A stretch of 52,865 nt of DNA from assembly GCA_030679145.1 (NCBI GenBank), contig JAUXTU010000060.1, forward strand, positions 1-52,865, given 5' to 3'. Each line of letters starts with the position of its first letter. The stretch's first letter is position 1. Below the pieces are notes generated by a model. That model was not told where the DNA came from. It searched no databases and saw only the letters and a program-made list of their open reading frames with translations. The DNA comes from Bacteroidota bacterium. GTDB taxonomy: Bacteria; Bacteroidota; Ignavibacteria; UBA10030; UBA8401. Shown piece after piece: positions 23,177 through 34,586 of this stretch. The translations under genes and the position numbers were made by a program.

Positions 23177-25363
23177 ATGAGAAAATTCTTCAAGCGAGTC
23201 CGTTCGATCAGTTTTAATCTCGGACTTGTGGAGCAAGCCCAGATCGTCGCTTCAACCGCTGTTATTGTCATGATGGTCACCATCATTGCGGCAAACATCG
23301 TACTAAAAAAAGAGTTTGGATTCCTCGATTTCATCAGCATTCTTACTGCAGGGACTATCGGATTTGCCAGTGTATATTTTTCATTAAAATACGGCCAGCA
23401 ATTGGAAGAGCAGCGCCGCGAACTTGAAGCACTTAATACCGTAGCCCAAGTTGTCAGCAAATCAATTAACCTCAATTATATCTTCAGTAATGCACTCCAA
23501 AATGTTGCAGAAATACTAAAGACAGAGTTCGGCTGTCTTTACGTACTTCAAGGCGATACATTAGAGTTAAAAAAAACATACGGTGCAGATTTCGGTTTCT
23601 TTTCAGATAAAATGTTATCGAATAAGTCATTTTTAGAATGGACACAAGAAATCCGAACTAATATAGAAACAAACACAACAGAAGGAATTGTATTTCACAA
23701 CAATGTCCAATTACTGAATATCGTATCGTGGGTATCGGTCCCTTTAAAAGTTGCCGATAAAACAGAAGGAATATTACTGCTTGCAAGTGAGACAAAAGAA
23801 TTTTTTCCTCAACGAAAAGTCAGCCTGATAGCCGCTTTTAGTAATCAGATCAGTGTAGCATTAAACAATGCGCATTTGTTTGATAAACTCACTGAATCAG
23901 AAAAACGATATGCCGATCTCTTTGAACACTCTCCGGATATGTATCATCTCGTTAACAGAGAAGGGGTAATTGTCAATTGCAATTTAACTGAATCACAGAC
24001 GCTGGAATACACAAAGTCCGAAATTATTGGAAAACATTTGACATTCCTCTACCCCGTTGAGATGCACGCACACATTAACGAGCTTCTGAAAAACTCTTTC
24101 GGAGAGAACAAAGAAATTCGAGGCAGTGAAGAACAAATGTTGACCCAAACCGGCTCATTGATTGAAGTTTCGGTCAATACATCGTTGGTGTATGATGAAA
24201 ATAATATCCCCTTATTGATGCGGTGCGTTGTCCGCGATATCACAGAGAAGAAACTGCTTGAACAAAAAATAATGCAAGCACAAAAGATAGACAGCATCGG
24301 AAATCTTGCCGGTGGAATTGCGCATGACTTTAACAACATTCTCACATCGATTATGGGCGCTTCATCGATCATGCGGCGGCGGATGAAACAGAACAATCAG
24401 ATGTACCCATTTGTTGATATTATTGAAACTGCCTCGACACGCGGAAAATCATTAACGAACCAGTTACTTACTTTCGCACGGCGGACACCGATTCAATTCC
24501 ATCCAATAAATCTCAATGTTATTATTGATGAAACACTTCGCATCTTTGAGCCAAGTGCAAATTCCGTCATCACTATTCTGCGCAATTTCTCAGATATCCC
24601 GACAATCATTAACGGAGACGAAGGACAGATACAACAAGCGATATTAAATCTCCTGATCAATGCACGGGACGCAATGCCGGCCGGAGGTAAATTAATCATT
24701 CAAACAACCGTTGATATTAAAAGGGAGAAAACGGTGACAGTGAATGTCAGTGATACAGGAACAGGAATGTCAAAGGAAGTACAGCAACAAATCTTTGTAC
24801 CGTTCTTTTCAACAAAAGGTCAAAGTAAGGGAACAGGTTTAGGACTTTCAGTAGTATATGGTGTGATGAAATCTCATAATGGAACTGTCTCATTCTCCAG
24901 CGAAACAGCAAAGGGAACCACATTTACCCTCACCTTCCCGCTTTACGACAAGATTCCGTTAGAAATGTATATTACGCAGCCCAAAAAAGTTGTCGGAGGT
25001 AGTGAATCCGTTTTGGTTGTTGACGATGAAGAATTTGTGCGCCTAACACTGAGCACAATGCTGAGTGATCTTGGATATTCGGTAACATCTGCTGCAGGTG
25101 GAAAAGAAGCGATCACCATCCTCTCAACAAAGAAAAAATTTAATCTCGTACTTTTAGACATGAACATGCCTCAGATCGGCGGGAAAAAAGTATTTCAAAA
25201 AATAAAATCATTAAAACTTGCAAGCAAAGTTATTATTTCAAGCGGATACAGCGACGCTATTCTTGAAGAAAAAAAATTTGCAAAGAACATTGATGGATTT
25301 CTGCAAAAGCCATATAAAATAGAAGAACTGGCAAGAAAAGTACGCGAAGTGCCTGATGTGTAA
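23177..25363 (+). CDS. Hybrid sensor histidine kinase (GAF-PAS-HisKA-HATPase-REC)
   Basis: The 728-residue protein begins with two membrane segments (about 22-44 and 50-68), then a GAF domain (about 85-235), a PAS domain (about 243-355), a dimerisation domain with the phosphorylated histidine in GGIAHDFNNILTSIMG (near residue 385), an ATPase domain with N-box NLLINARDAMP and G-boxes DTGTGMS and GTGLGLSVVYGV, and a C-terminal receiver domain (LVVDDEEFVR, LLDMNMPQIGG, LQKPY). It senses a signal at or near the inner membrane and passes phosphate to its own receiver. The two adjacent receiver proteins are plausible further targets. Confidence 0.95.
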   Translation: MRKFFKRVRSISFNLGLVEQAQIVASTAVIVMMVTIIAANIVLKKEFGFLDFISILTAGTIGFASVYFSLKYGQQLEEQRRELEALNTVAQVVSKSINLNYIFSNALQNVAEILKTEFGCLYVLQGDTLELKKTYGADFGFFSDKMLSNKSFLEWTQEIRTNIETNTTEGIVFHNNVQLLNIVSWVSVPLKVADKTEGILLLASETKEFFPQRKVSLIAAFSNQISVALNNAHLFDKLTESEKRYADLFEHSPDMYHLVNREGVIVNCNLTESQTLEYTKSEIIGKHLTFLYPVEMHAHINELLKNSFGENKEIRGSEEQMLTQTGSLIEVSVNTSLVYDENNIPLLMRCVVRDITEKKLLEQKIMQAQKIDSIGNLAGGIAHDFNNILTSIMGASSIMRRRMKQNNQMYPFVDIIETASTRGKSLTNQLLTFARRTPIQFHPINLNVIIDETLRIFEPSANSVITILRNFSDIPTIINGDEGQIQQAILNLLINARDAMPAGGKLIIQTTVDIKREKTVTVNVSDTGTGMSKEVQQQIFVPFFSTKGQSKGTGLGLSVVYGVMKSHNGTVSFSSETAKGTTFTLTFPLYDKIPLEMYITQPKKVVGGSESVLVVDDEEFVRLTLSTMLSDLGYSVTSAAGGKEAITILSTKKKFNLVLLDMNMPQIGGKKVFQKIKSLKLASKVIISSGYSDAILEEKKFAKNIDGFLQKPYKIEELARKVREVPDV

Positions 25364-25449
25364 TCGATAGTGGAATATTGCATCTTGTAGCCTACCTCAT
25401 TTTTTTTTACCTTATATAAAACAACTCAACCGTTAATTATTGAATATCA

Positions 25450-28241
<2,792 letters not shown>

Positions 28242-28332
28242 TTTAAAAGCTCTTTAATCTTGAAATTTTCTTCTCTTGAAATTCATCAAAACGTTTTGCA
28301 CCTTACTACCAGTAACTCATGGAAATCGTATT

Positions 28333-28872
28333 ATGTTTGAAGAAAAACGTCGAAAATTAGGCATCAGGTTGACCCGATTCTTGTCTCGCACCAAAGAGGC
28401 AAAACCGATGTCTTTTTCTAATTCATTTACAAATGCAAAGACTGCGTTAGTGATCATTCCTGAAAATTCTGAACAACGCTCAGTTGTTGCTCAAACGCTC
28501 ATTTTACTCCAGAACAAATTTCAAGGAAATAAGCTGACATTTGTTGTGAACGAAGGGCACAGAAATTTTTCGAATACGTTGAATCGATCGAACGTTACGA
28601 CGATTAAGAATGAACACCTTAATTTTTTCTTTTTACCAAAGAAGACTGAAATCTCTAATCTATTAAATCAGAAATTTGATATTGTTCTTGACCTGAATTT
28701 TTCCCTTGTCCCTTCAGCGGCGTATCTGTGCAAACACGTCAATTCTCCGCTGAAAGTTGGATTTTCACAAAAACATGCTGATGCGTATTATAATTTTCAA
28801 TTTAATGCGGCTCCAAACAGAAATGCAAAGAACAAATACGAACAACTATTCAGAACATTATCAATGTTTTAG
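28333..28872 (+). CDS. DUF6913-like protein
   Basis: From the ATG at 28333 the product has 179 residues; the frame opens earlier at 28276, with no better start evidence. The central phrase KFDIVLDLNFSLVPSAAYLC and the following LKVGF and YYNFQFNA resemble the DUF6913 proteins of Bacteroidota, which in turn look like the front part of glycosyltransferase family 9. The catalytic half of a GT9 enzyme is absent, so I assign no function. It lies between ligA and a STAS gene, with 17 nt to the latter. Confidence 0.6.
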   Translation: MFEEKRRKLGIRLTRFLSRTKEAKPMSFSNSFTNAKTALVIIPENSEQRSVVAQTLILLQNKFQGNKLTFVVNEGHRNFSNTLNRSNVTTIKNEHLNFFFLPKKTEISNLLNQKFDIVLDLNFSLVPSAAYLCKHVNSPLKVGFSQKHADAYYNFQFNAAPNRNAKNKYEQLFRTLSMF

Positions 28873-28889
28873 TCCTAACAGGAGCAGTT

Positions 28890-29222
28890 ATGAAATTTGA
28901 TGTTACGAAGAATGGCAGCGGTGTAGTTCTTACGTTGAAAGAACGAAAGCTGGATGTTTCCGTTTCACCCGAACTGAAAGGTGAATTTATTCTTCTGTGC
29001 AGACCTACTTTAAAATCCCTCATTGTAGACCTCTCGGCAGTCGAATTTTGTGATAGCAGTGGATTGAGCGCGCTTCTTATTGCCGACCGCCAAATGCGCG
29101 GGCATAGCGGCGTGATAAAGCTTGTTGGTGTTCACAAAAAAGTTCTTGCACTGCTCAAAATATCACAGCTCGATAAAGTATTCCCAATTTTTGATACTGT
29201 TGCAAAAGCACAAAAAAATTGA
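28890..29222 (+). CDS. STAS-domain anti-sigma-factor antagonist
   Basis: The 110-residue protein is a single STAS domain with the phosphorylatable serine motif VEFCDSSGLSALLIADRQM. Such proteins bind and release partner kinases or anti-sigma factors according to serine phosphorylation. No RsbW-type kinase or PP2C phosphatase gene is in the window, so its partner must lie elsewhere. A good ribosome binding site (ACAGGAGCAGTT) precedes the ATG. Confidence 0.93.
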   Translation: MKFDVTKNGSGVVLTLKERKLDVSVSPELKGEFILLCRPTLKSLIVDLSAVEFCDSSGLSALLIADRQMRGHSGVIKLVGVHKKVLALLKISQLDKVFPIFDTVAKAQKN

Positions 29223-29330
29223 ATCAAAACTGATACAGTTCTACACCGTTCAAATCAAATACTCTTCAGCCATTGAACGCTGTTATTGTTACAACTAATC
29301 GCAAAATTATTTCAGTAAGTGCATGCCTCT

Positions 29331-30818
29331 ATGGGCTTTTCCCTGCTTGACTATATCATCGTTATCACTTATCTCACCGCAGTAACACTTATTGGCGCCT
29401 ACATTGGAAGGAAACAAAAATCTTCGCGGGATTATTTTCTGGGCGGAAAAGAACTTTCATGGTGGTCTGTCGGATTTTCAATTGTCGCAAGCGAAACAAG
29501 TACTCTAACGTTTATAAGCATACCTGGACTTGCTTATAAAAGTAACATGCAGTTCTTACAACTCGCTGTCGGGTATTTTGTCGGCAGATTATTGGTCAGT
29601 TTGATATTTATTCCGGCATATTATAAAGGCGATCTGGAAACAGCATATGATTTTCTCGGAAAACGTTTTGGAATGTCACTGCGAAAATTCACATCATCAG
29701 TTTTTATTGTAACGAGAGTGCTTGCATCCGGAGTGCGGTTGTTTGCAACAGCAATTCCTGTACATCTTATCACCGGCTACGACTACACAACAAGTATTTT
29801 CATTATCGGCATATTCACGCTTATCTACACATATGTCGGTGGATTAAAAGCAGTAGTTGCAATGGATGTTGTTCAGATGTTCATTTATCTGCTCGGTGCA
29901 TTCGCAGCCATGATGTTGATCTTGAATCACCTTCCAAACGGATGGAACGATGTCGTATCGTTTGCAACAATGAATGGTGCAAACAAATTCTCATATATTA
30001 ATTTAGGAAACGCGAACTCATTCGGAGAATTTTTCTCTTCACCGTATACACTGTTTGGCGGATTGATCGGCGGAACTTTTCTTTCAATGGCTTCGCACGG
30101 AACAGACCAATTGCTCGTTCAACGATTATTGGGATGCAGGACAAAATGGGAAAGCCAAAAGGCATTGATGCTAGATGCTTCTATTATTGTAATTCAATTC
30201 GCATTCTTTCTTCTTTTAGGATTATGTTTGTTCGCTTTTTACAATGGCGCATCGTTGGAACAACTTGGATTAAAATCTTCAGATGAGATATTTCCAAAAT
30301 TCATTGTGGAAAATCTGCCAACCGGTTTAGCAGGACTTGTAGTTGCCGGTGTTCTTGCCTCGGCAATGGGAACATTGTCCTCCTCGATAAGTTCATTAGC
30401 TTCCTCAACGTTTTTAGATCTGTTCAAATTTACGGCTCGCGGAAAGAATCTTGATGAAAAAAGCGAAGTAAAATGGTCAAAACGATTCACGTTACTGTGG
30501 GGATTTATTCTTATCGGCGGCGCGATGCTCTTCACCGACACAAAAAATCCTGTTGTGGAAATTGGGTTGAAGATTGCATCATTCACATATGGCGGATTAT
30601 TAGGCACATTCTTTCTCGGATTGTTATTCAAACGAACAAATCAATTTGATGCTTATTGCGGGTTTATTGCAGGCATTGTTTCAATGATCGTCGTTTTAAC
30701 CGTTACAAAAATCGATTTTACATGGCATACATTGATCGGTTGTATTGCAACAATTGCTGTTGGAAATCTATCAAGCGTTCTTCGAGGATATATTTCAGTA
30801 AAGAGTCCAAGACATTGA
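29331..30818 (+). CDS. Sodium:solute symporter (SSS family)
   Basis: The 495-residue membrane protein has about 13 hydrophobic helices and family signatures: GAYIGRKQKSSRDYFLGGKE, SWWSVGFSIVASETSTLTFI and, in the middle, GGLKAVVAMDVVQMFIYLLG and MASHGTDQLLVQRLLGCRT. Members couple sodium entry to uptake of sugars, organic acids, proline or similar. The sequence alone does not give the substrate. I chose the ATG at 29331 over a GTG at 29319, since the hydrophobic first helix begins right after it. Confidence 0.93.
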   Translation: MGFSLLDYIIVITYLTAVTLIGAYIGRKQKSSRDYFLGGKELSWWSVGFSIVASETSTLTFISIPGLAYKSNMQFLQLAVGYFVGRLLVSLIFIPAYYKGDLETAYDFLGKRFGMSLRKFTSSVFIVTRVLASGVRLFATAIPVHLITGYDYTTSIFIIGIFTLIYTYVGGLKAVVAMDVVQMFIYLLGAFAAMMLILNHLPNGWNDVVSFATMNGANKFSYINLGNANSFGEFFSSPYTLFGGLIGGTFLSMASHGTDQLLVQRLLGCRTKWESQKALMLDASIIVIQFAFFLLLGLCLFAFYNGASLEQLGLKSSDEIFPKFIVENLPTGLAGLVVAGVLASAMGTLSSSISSLASSTFLDLFKFTARGKNLDEKSEVKWSKRFTLLWGFILIGGAMLFTDTKNPVVEIGLKIASFTYGGLLGTFFLGLLFKRTNQFDAYCGFIAGIVSMIVVLTVTKIDFTWHTLIGCIATIAVGNLSSVLRGYISVKSPRH

Positions 30819-31192
30819 TATTTCAAGGGATGATACAATGAATCATCTTTTGGCTGCACTTCACTATAAGATTCCCCTTGAAATTGTTAACACTCGCGTC
30901 TTTTCTGCAATAAAAACATTTCCACAAAGTATTCAATCGTCTTATCATTTCATATCTTAAAAAAACTCATTTCAATACTCTCTACAATTTGTTTTTTGAG
31001 AATTTTTTACCAACATTCATTTCCATAGGTATCTGAAAAATTGTCCCGCTGTACGGGATGCCGTAAAGCGGCAGTTGTCTATTGTTATTCTGAGCGAAGC
31101 GAAGAATCTCGTTTTTATTTTTTGAGCGAAAAACCAAGATTCTTCAGATATCTCTTGCATATTGGTAGAAATCTTAAAAAGGGTAAGGATGT
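30819..31192. other. Intergenic region with a MITE-like element
   Basis: The 374-bp gap between the symporter gene and murA holds the repeat element at 31027-31155. The first part (30819-31026) contains a 40-codon open frame from 30838 to 30960 with weak support and no recognisable similarity; I see no terminator or RNA there. AAAAAGGGTAAGG just before 31193 serves as the murA ribosome binding site. Confidence 0.6.
31027..31155. repeat. MITE-like repeat family B, copy 1
   Basis: The ends AGGTATCTGAA (31027-31037) and TTCAGATATCT (31144-31154) are inverted with one mismatch. Inside are two short hairpins (CCCG/CGGG, TGCCG/CGGCA) and the unit GTTATTCTGAGCGAAGCGAA (31084-31103) followed by GAATCTC. 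The same termini and a related GAGCGxAGCGA unit recur at 44445-44584. No coding capacity. Confidence 0.65.
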
Positions 31193-32455
31193 ATGGATAA
31201 GTTTGTTGTTAAAGGCGGAAAGAAACTGAACGGAACAATTTCCATTAGCGGTGCAAAGAATGCCACTCTCGCATTGATGCCTGCAACGCTGCTCGCCAGC
31301 GGAAAATATGAACTGCACAACACGCCCGATCTTCGAGATGTGGTAACGATGTCGAAACTTTTGCAGACGATGGGTGTTACCTTCGAACGAAAAGGAAAAT
31401 CTCTCGAGGTCAACACGTTTCGTGTGAATAAATTTGAAGCACCGTATGAGCATGTAAAAAAAATGCGGGCATCAATTTATGTTCTTGGTCCGCTTCTTGC
31501 TCGATATGGACAAGCAAAAGTTTCTCTTCCCGGCGGGTGCGCGTGGGGTCCACGTCCTGTTGACCTGCATATTGAAGGAATGAAAAAGCTCGGAGCAAAA
31601 GTAGAACTTTTACGAGGATACATTTACGCGAAAGCAAAGCGGCTAAAAGGAGCACGTATTTCATTTAACGTGTCAAGTGTCGGAGCAACAGGAAATATTT
31701 TAATGGCTGCTGTTCTTGCAAAAGGAACAACTCGGCTTGAAAATGCAGCAATGGAGCCAGAGATCACAAATCTTGTGGAGATGTTGATTGCAATGGGAGC
31801 GAAAATCGACGGAATCGGGACAACAACATTGGAGATCGAAGGTGTTGAAGAACTTCATCCTGCAAATATCAATACTATCCCGGATAGAATCGAAGCGGGA
31901 ACGATGTTGATTGCAGGAGCAATGTGCGGTGGGAAAATTAGGATCGAAAATATAATTCCTGAACACTTTTCCGCAGTTACCGCCCGACTTGAAGACGCCG
32001 GAGTAAAATTGACAATTGGTGATACGTTCATTGAAGTAACGGCTCCAAAATCCATTAAACCGGTTGATGTTACAACAGCAGTATATCCGGGATTTCCTAC
32101 CGATATGCAGGCACAATGGATTTCATTAATGACTATTGCAAAAGGAACTTCAACTGTTACTGATACAATTTATCATGACCGATTTGCTCATGTTCCTGAA
32201 ATTGCCCGTTTGGGTGCAAACATTGAAATGAAAGACAATGCGGCTATTATTCGCGGTGTAAAAACTTTATCTGGAACAAAAGTTATGTCGACCGATCTAC
32301 GTGCTTCTGCTGCATTGATCCTTGCTGCATTAAAATCTGAAGGAGAAACAGAGGTCTTGCGCGTTTATCATCTTGACCGCGGTTATGAAGCGATTGAAAA
32401 GAAACTCTCTTCACTTGGAGCATCGATCACTCGTGTTGCGGGCGAAGAGTTTTAA
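31193..32455 (+). CDS. murA: UDP-N-acetylglucosamine 1-carboxyvinyltransferase
   Basis: The 420-residue enzyme transfers enolpyruvate from PEP to UDP-GlcNAc, the first committed step of peptidoglycan synthesis. Visible residues are K22 and N23 in SGAKNA, the active-site cysteine C116 in SLPGGCAWGPRPVDLH (the fosfomycin target), the aspartate in FPTDMQAQW and the arginine in LRASAALIL. Length is standard. It is followed by a strong bidirectional terminator. Confidence 0.97.
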   Translation: MDKFVVKGGKKLNGTISISGAKNATLALMPATLLASGKYELHNTPDLRDVVTMSKLLQTMGVTFERKGKSLEVNTFRVNKFEAPYEHVKKMRASIYVLGPLLARYGQAKVSLPGGCAWGPRPVDLHIEGMKKLGAKVELLRGYIYAKAKRLKGARISFNVSSVGATGNILMAAVLAKGTTRLENAAMEPEITNLVEMLIAMGAKIDGIGTTTLEIEGVEELHPANINTIPDRIEAGTMLIAGAMCGGKIRIENIIPEHFSAVTARLEDAGVKLTIGDTFIEVTAPKSIKPVDVTTAVYPGFPTDMQAQWISLMTIAKGTSTVTDTIYHDRFAHVPEIARLGANIEMKDNAAIIRGVKTLSGTKVMSTDLRASAALILAALKSEGETEVLRVYHLDRGYEAIEKKLSSLGASITRVAGEEF

Positions 32456-32489
32456 GACTGAAGTATATAAAAAAACTTCTCCAAAAAAT

Positions 32490-32521
32490 AAAAAGGCGAT
32501 GAATTTCTTCATCGCCTTTTT
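32490..32521. terminator. Bidirectional rho-independent terminator
   Basis: A 14-bp stem AAAAAGGCGATGAA/TTCATCGCCTTTTT with a TTTC loop separates the convergent murA and the receiver-kinase gene and can serve both strands. Confidence 0.93.
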
Positions 32522-32542
32522 AATATGACTTTGTGGCAAACT

Positions 32543-33649
32543 CTACAGCGGCTTCGGCACCTTCAAGTAAAATGTAGAACCTTTTCCTTCAACACTTTCA
32601 AACGACAACTCTCCGCCATTAAGTTTGGCAAGATGATAAGCGATGAACAATCCAAGTCCTGATCCTTGCTGTTCGTGCTTTTCCCTATCAATTTGTCCAA
32701 ACTTTTGGAAGATGACGATCTTTTTATCTTCGGCAATACCTGTTCCATTATCGGTTACAGAAAACTTAAACGAATCACTCTCCTTTAAAGCGACTGTAAC
32801 AACACCATCAGGATGAGAAAATTTAATGGCATTGTCGATAAGGCGACGAAGAATGTTCTCAAGATGCGGTGCATACATAAATACGGCGAACGTCGCATCT
32901 GGAATTAGATTTTTAATGGTGATATGTTGATGCGAACATTGGTATTCATAATCTGAAATTATTCGATCTATGATAAGATGAGGATTAAGACGCGAGATAT
33001 GAACTTCCATTTCTCGATTGATCTCGCCCGATTCAATTTTGGTTACAGTTAAAAAATCATCGACCATCACATTCAACCGTTTGCTGCTGTTTTGAAGCAT
33101 ATGCAAGAAATCGGTCAATTCTTTCGGCGAATAATCATTTTGAGAATCCGACAACATCTCTGTTGCACCAAGAATTGAAGTCAACGGCGTGCGCATTTCA
33201 TGAGTAATCAATCGGAAAATATCATGCTTCATCTTGTCCGTTTGAAAATTCACAGCCTTATTCAACTGATCTTTTCGCTTTAATTTTCCGCGTATTGTTG
33301 AGAGTAGTAAGTGAAAATCCACCGGTTTTGTCAGATAGTCATCGCTTCCAATTTCTTTGCCTACGAGAATACTTTCGGGATCACTATGAGCAGTCAAAAA
33401 AAGGAAAGGCACATGCTGCAGATGCGGTAACGTCCGAACGTGTGCAAAAAAATCAAACCCGTTTTTCCCCGGCATTGTTATGTCAGAGATAATAAGATCC
33501 GGAGTGGTTACATTAAGATGTTCGATTCCTTTATCCACATTCTTCGCAAGCAATACGGTAAAGCCCTCAGATTCAAGAACAGAACCGACGATTTCAGTCA
33601 GACTCTCTTCGTCGTCAACCATTAAAATGATTTGTTTTGGTTCAGTCAT
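32543..33649 (-). CDS. Receiver-histidine kinase hybrid (REC-HisKA-HATPase)
   Basis: The 368-residue soluble protein has an N-terminal receiver domain (LMVDDEESL, ISDITMPGKNG, LTKPV; about 1-125), a HisKA domain with RLITHEMRTPLTSILGATEM (about 140-205) and an ATPase domain with DNAIKF, DNGTGIAED and GSGLGLFIAYHLAKL (about 250-365). It has no membrane segment or separate input domain, so it should relay phosphate received on the receiver domain. The ATG overlaps the suhB-like stop by 4 nt, which couples the two genes. Confidence 0.94.
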   Translation of the reverse strand: MTEPKQIILMVDDEESLTEIVGSVLESEGFTVLLAKNVDKGIEHLNVTTPDLIISDITMPGKNGFDFFAHVRTLPHLQHVPFLFLTAHSDPESILVGKEIGSDDYLTKPVDFHLLLSTIRGKLKRKDQLNKAVNFQTDKMKHDIFRLITHEMRTPLTSILGATEMLSDSQNDYSPKELTDFLHMLQNSSKRLNVMVDDFLTVTKIESGEINREMEVHISRLNPHLIIDRIISDYEYQCSHQHITIKNLIPDATFAVFMYAPHLENILRRLIDNAIKFSHPDGVVTVALKESDSFKFSVTDNGTGIAEDKKIVIFQKFGQIDREKHEQQGSGLGLFIAYHLAKLNGGELSFESVEGKGSTFYLKVPKPL

Positions 33650-34431
33650 GATCTTCCCGTTATCGATTGTATTACATCCAACATTTTCGTATGGATTGCT
33701 CCATTTGTTGCGAGCGTGTTGGGATTGTAAATAATATCATCTGCACTATTTGCAAAATTTGTAACAATACCGCCAGCTTCTTTTACGAGAAGAATTCCTG
33801 CAGCTTTATCCCATGGCTGCAAAGAAACTTCCCAATATCCATCAAATCGACCACATGCTACATATGCAAGGTCTAGGGCGGCAGAACCAAGGCGTCTGAT
33901 GCCCTGCGCCTTTGGTAAAAAATTTACAAAATGTTCGATCACATTCTGAGGGTTCTCATTTACATTATACGGAAAACCGGTAACAAGCAGTGAATTGATA
34001 AGCGAATCTGTCTTTGAGACAGAAATTCTTTTACCGTTAAGAAATGCACCTTTACCTTTTTCCGAAGTAAATAATTCCTCCCGGTTTGGATCATAAATTA
34101 CACCAGCTACTATTTCATTTTTATATTCGATCCCTATTGTAACACAGAAGATCGGTAGACCATGAGTAAAATTAGTAGTCCCATCAAGCGGATCGATGAT
34201 CCAACGATATTCTGATTTCTGTTCTTGTGCACCGCCCTCTTCTCCTAAAATTGCCTGGTCGGGAAAATGCTGATGGATTTTTTTTATGATCAATTTTTCA
34301 GATTGCTTATCAATTTCCGTAACAAGATTTGTTTCCTGACCGATCTTACGTTCTATATTTTTTATTTTTCCGACATTTTCAAAAAGGAACGCGCCTGCTT
34401 CTCGAGCTGCTTCAATTGCAATATTTATCAT
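33646..34431 (-). CDS. suhB: Inositol monophosphatase family protein
   Basis: The 261-residue enzyme has the metal-binding signatures of the family: ILGEEGG (glutamate), WIIDPLDGTTNFTHGLP (the DPLDGT motif) and WEVSLQPWDKAAGILLVKEA. It removes phosphate from inositol phosphates or related compounds; in E. coli SuhB also acts in rRNA transcription. The symbol is by family and not proven. It precedes and overlaps the receiver-kinase gene. Confidence 0.9.
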   Translation of the reverse strand: MINIAIEAAREAGAFLFENVGKIKNIERKIGQETNLVTEIDKQSEKLIIKKIHQHFPDQAILGEEGGAQEQKSEYRWIIDPLDGTTNFTHGLPIFCVTIGIEYKNEIVAGVIYDPNREELFTSEKGKGAFLNGKRISVSKTDSLINSLLVTGFPYNVNENPQNVIEHFVNFLPKAQGIRRLGSAALDLAYVACGRFDGYWEVSLQPWDKAAGILLVKEAGGIVTNFANSADDIIYNPNTLATNGAIHTKMLDVIQSITGRS

Positions 34432-34586
34432 ACATTCAACGGGGATAAAAAAATCAAAAAAGATATACTGCTCTATTCAAAATAAAGAAATATTCCTTCC
34501 TGTTCAATCTATTTTGCGGGTATTAATATTGATTGCCAAGAGAGTTCGTTCTATATTTGGACAGTATCACAAGATATCAATAGCCT

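Noticed and set aside
30838-30960. 40-codon open frame after the symporter gene
   Set aside because: No similarity, weak ribosome binding site and no conserved motif; probably chance in AT-rich DNA.
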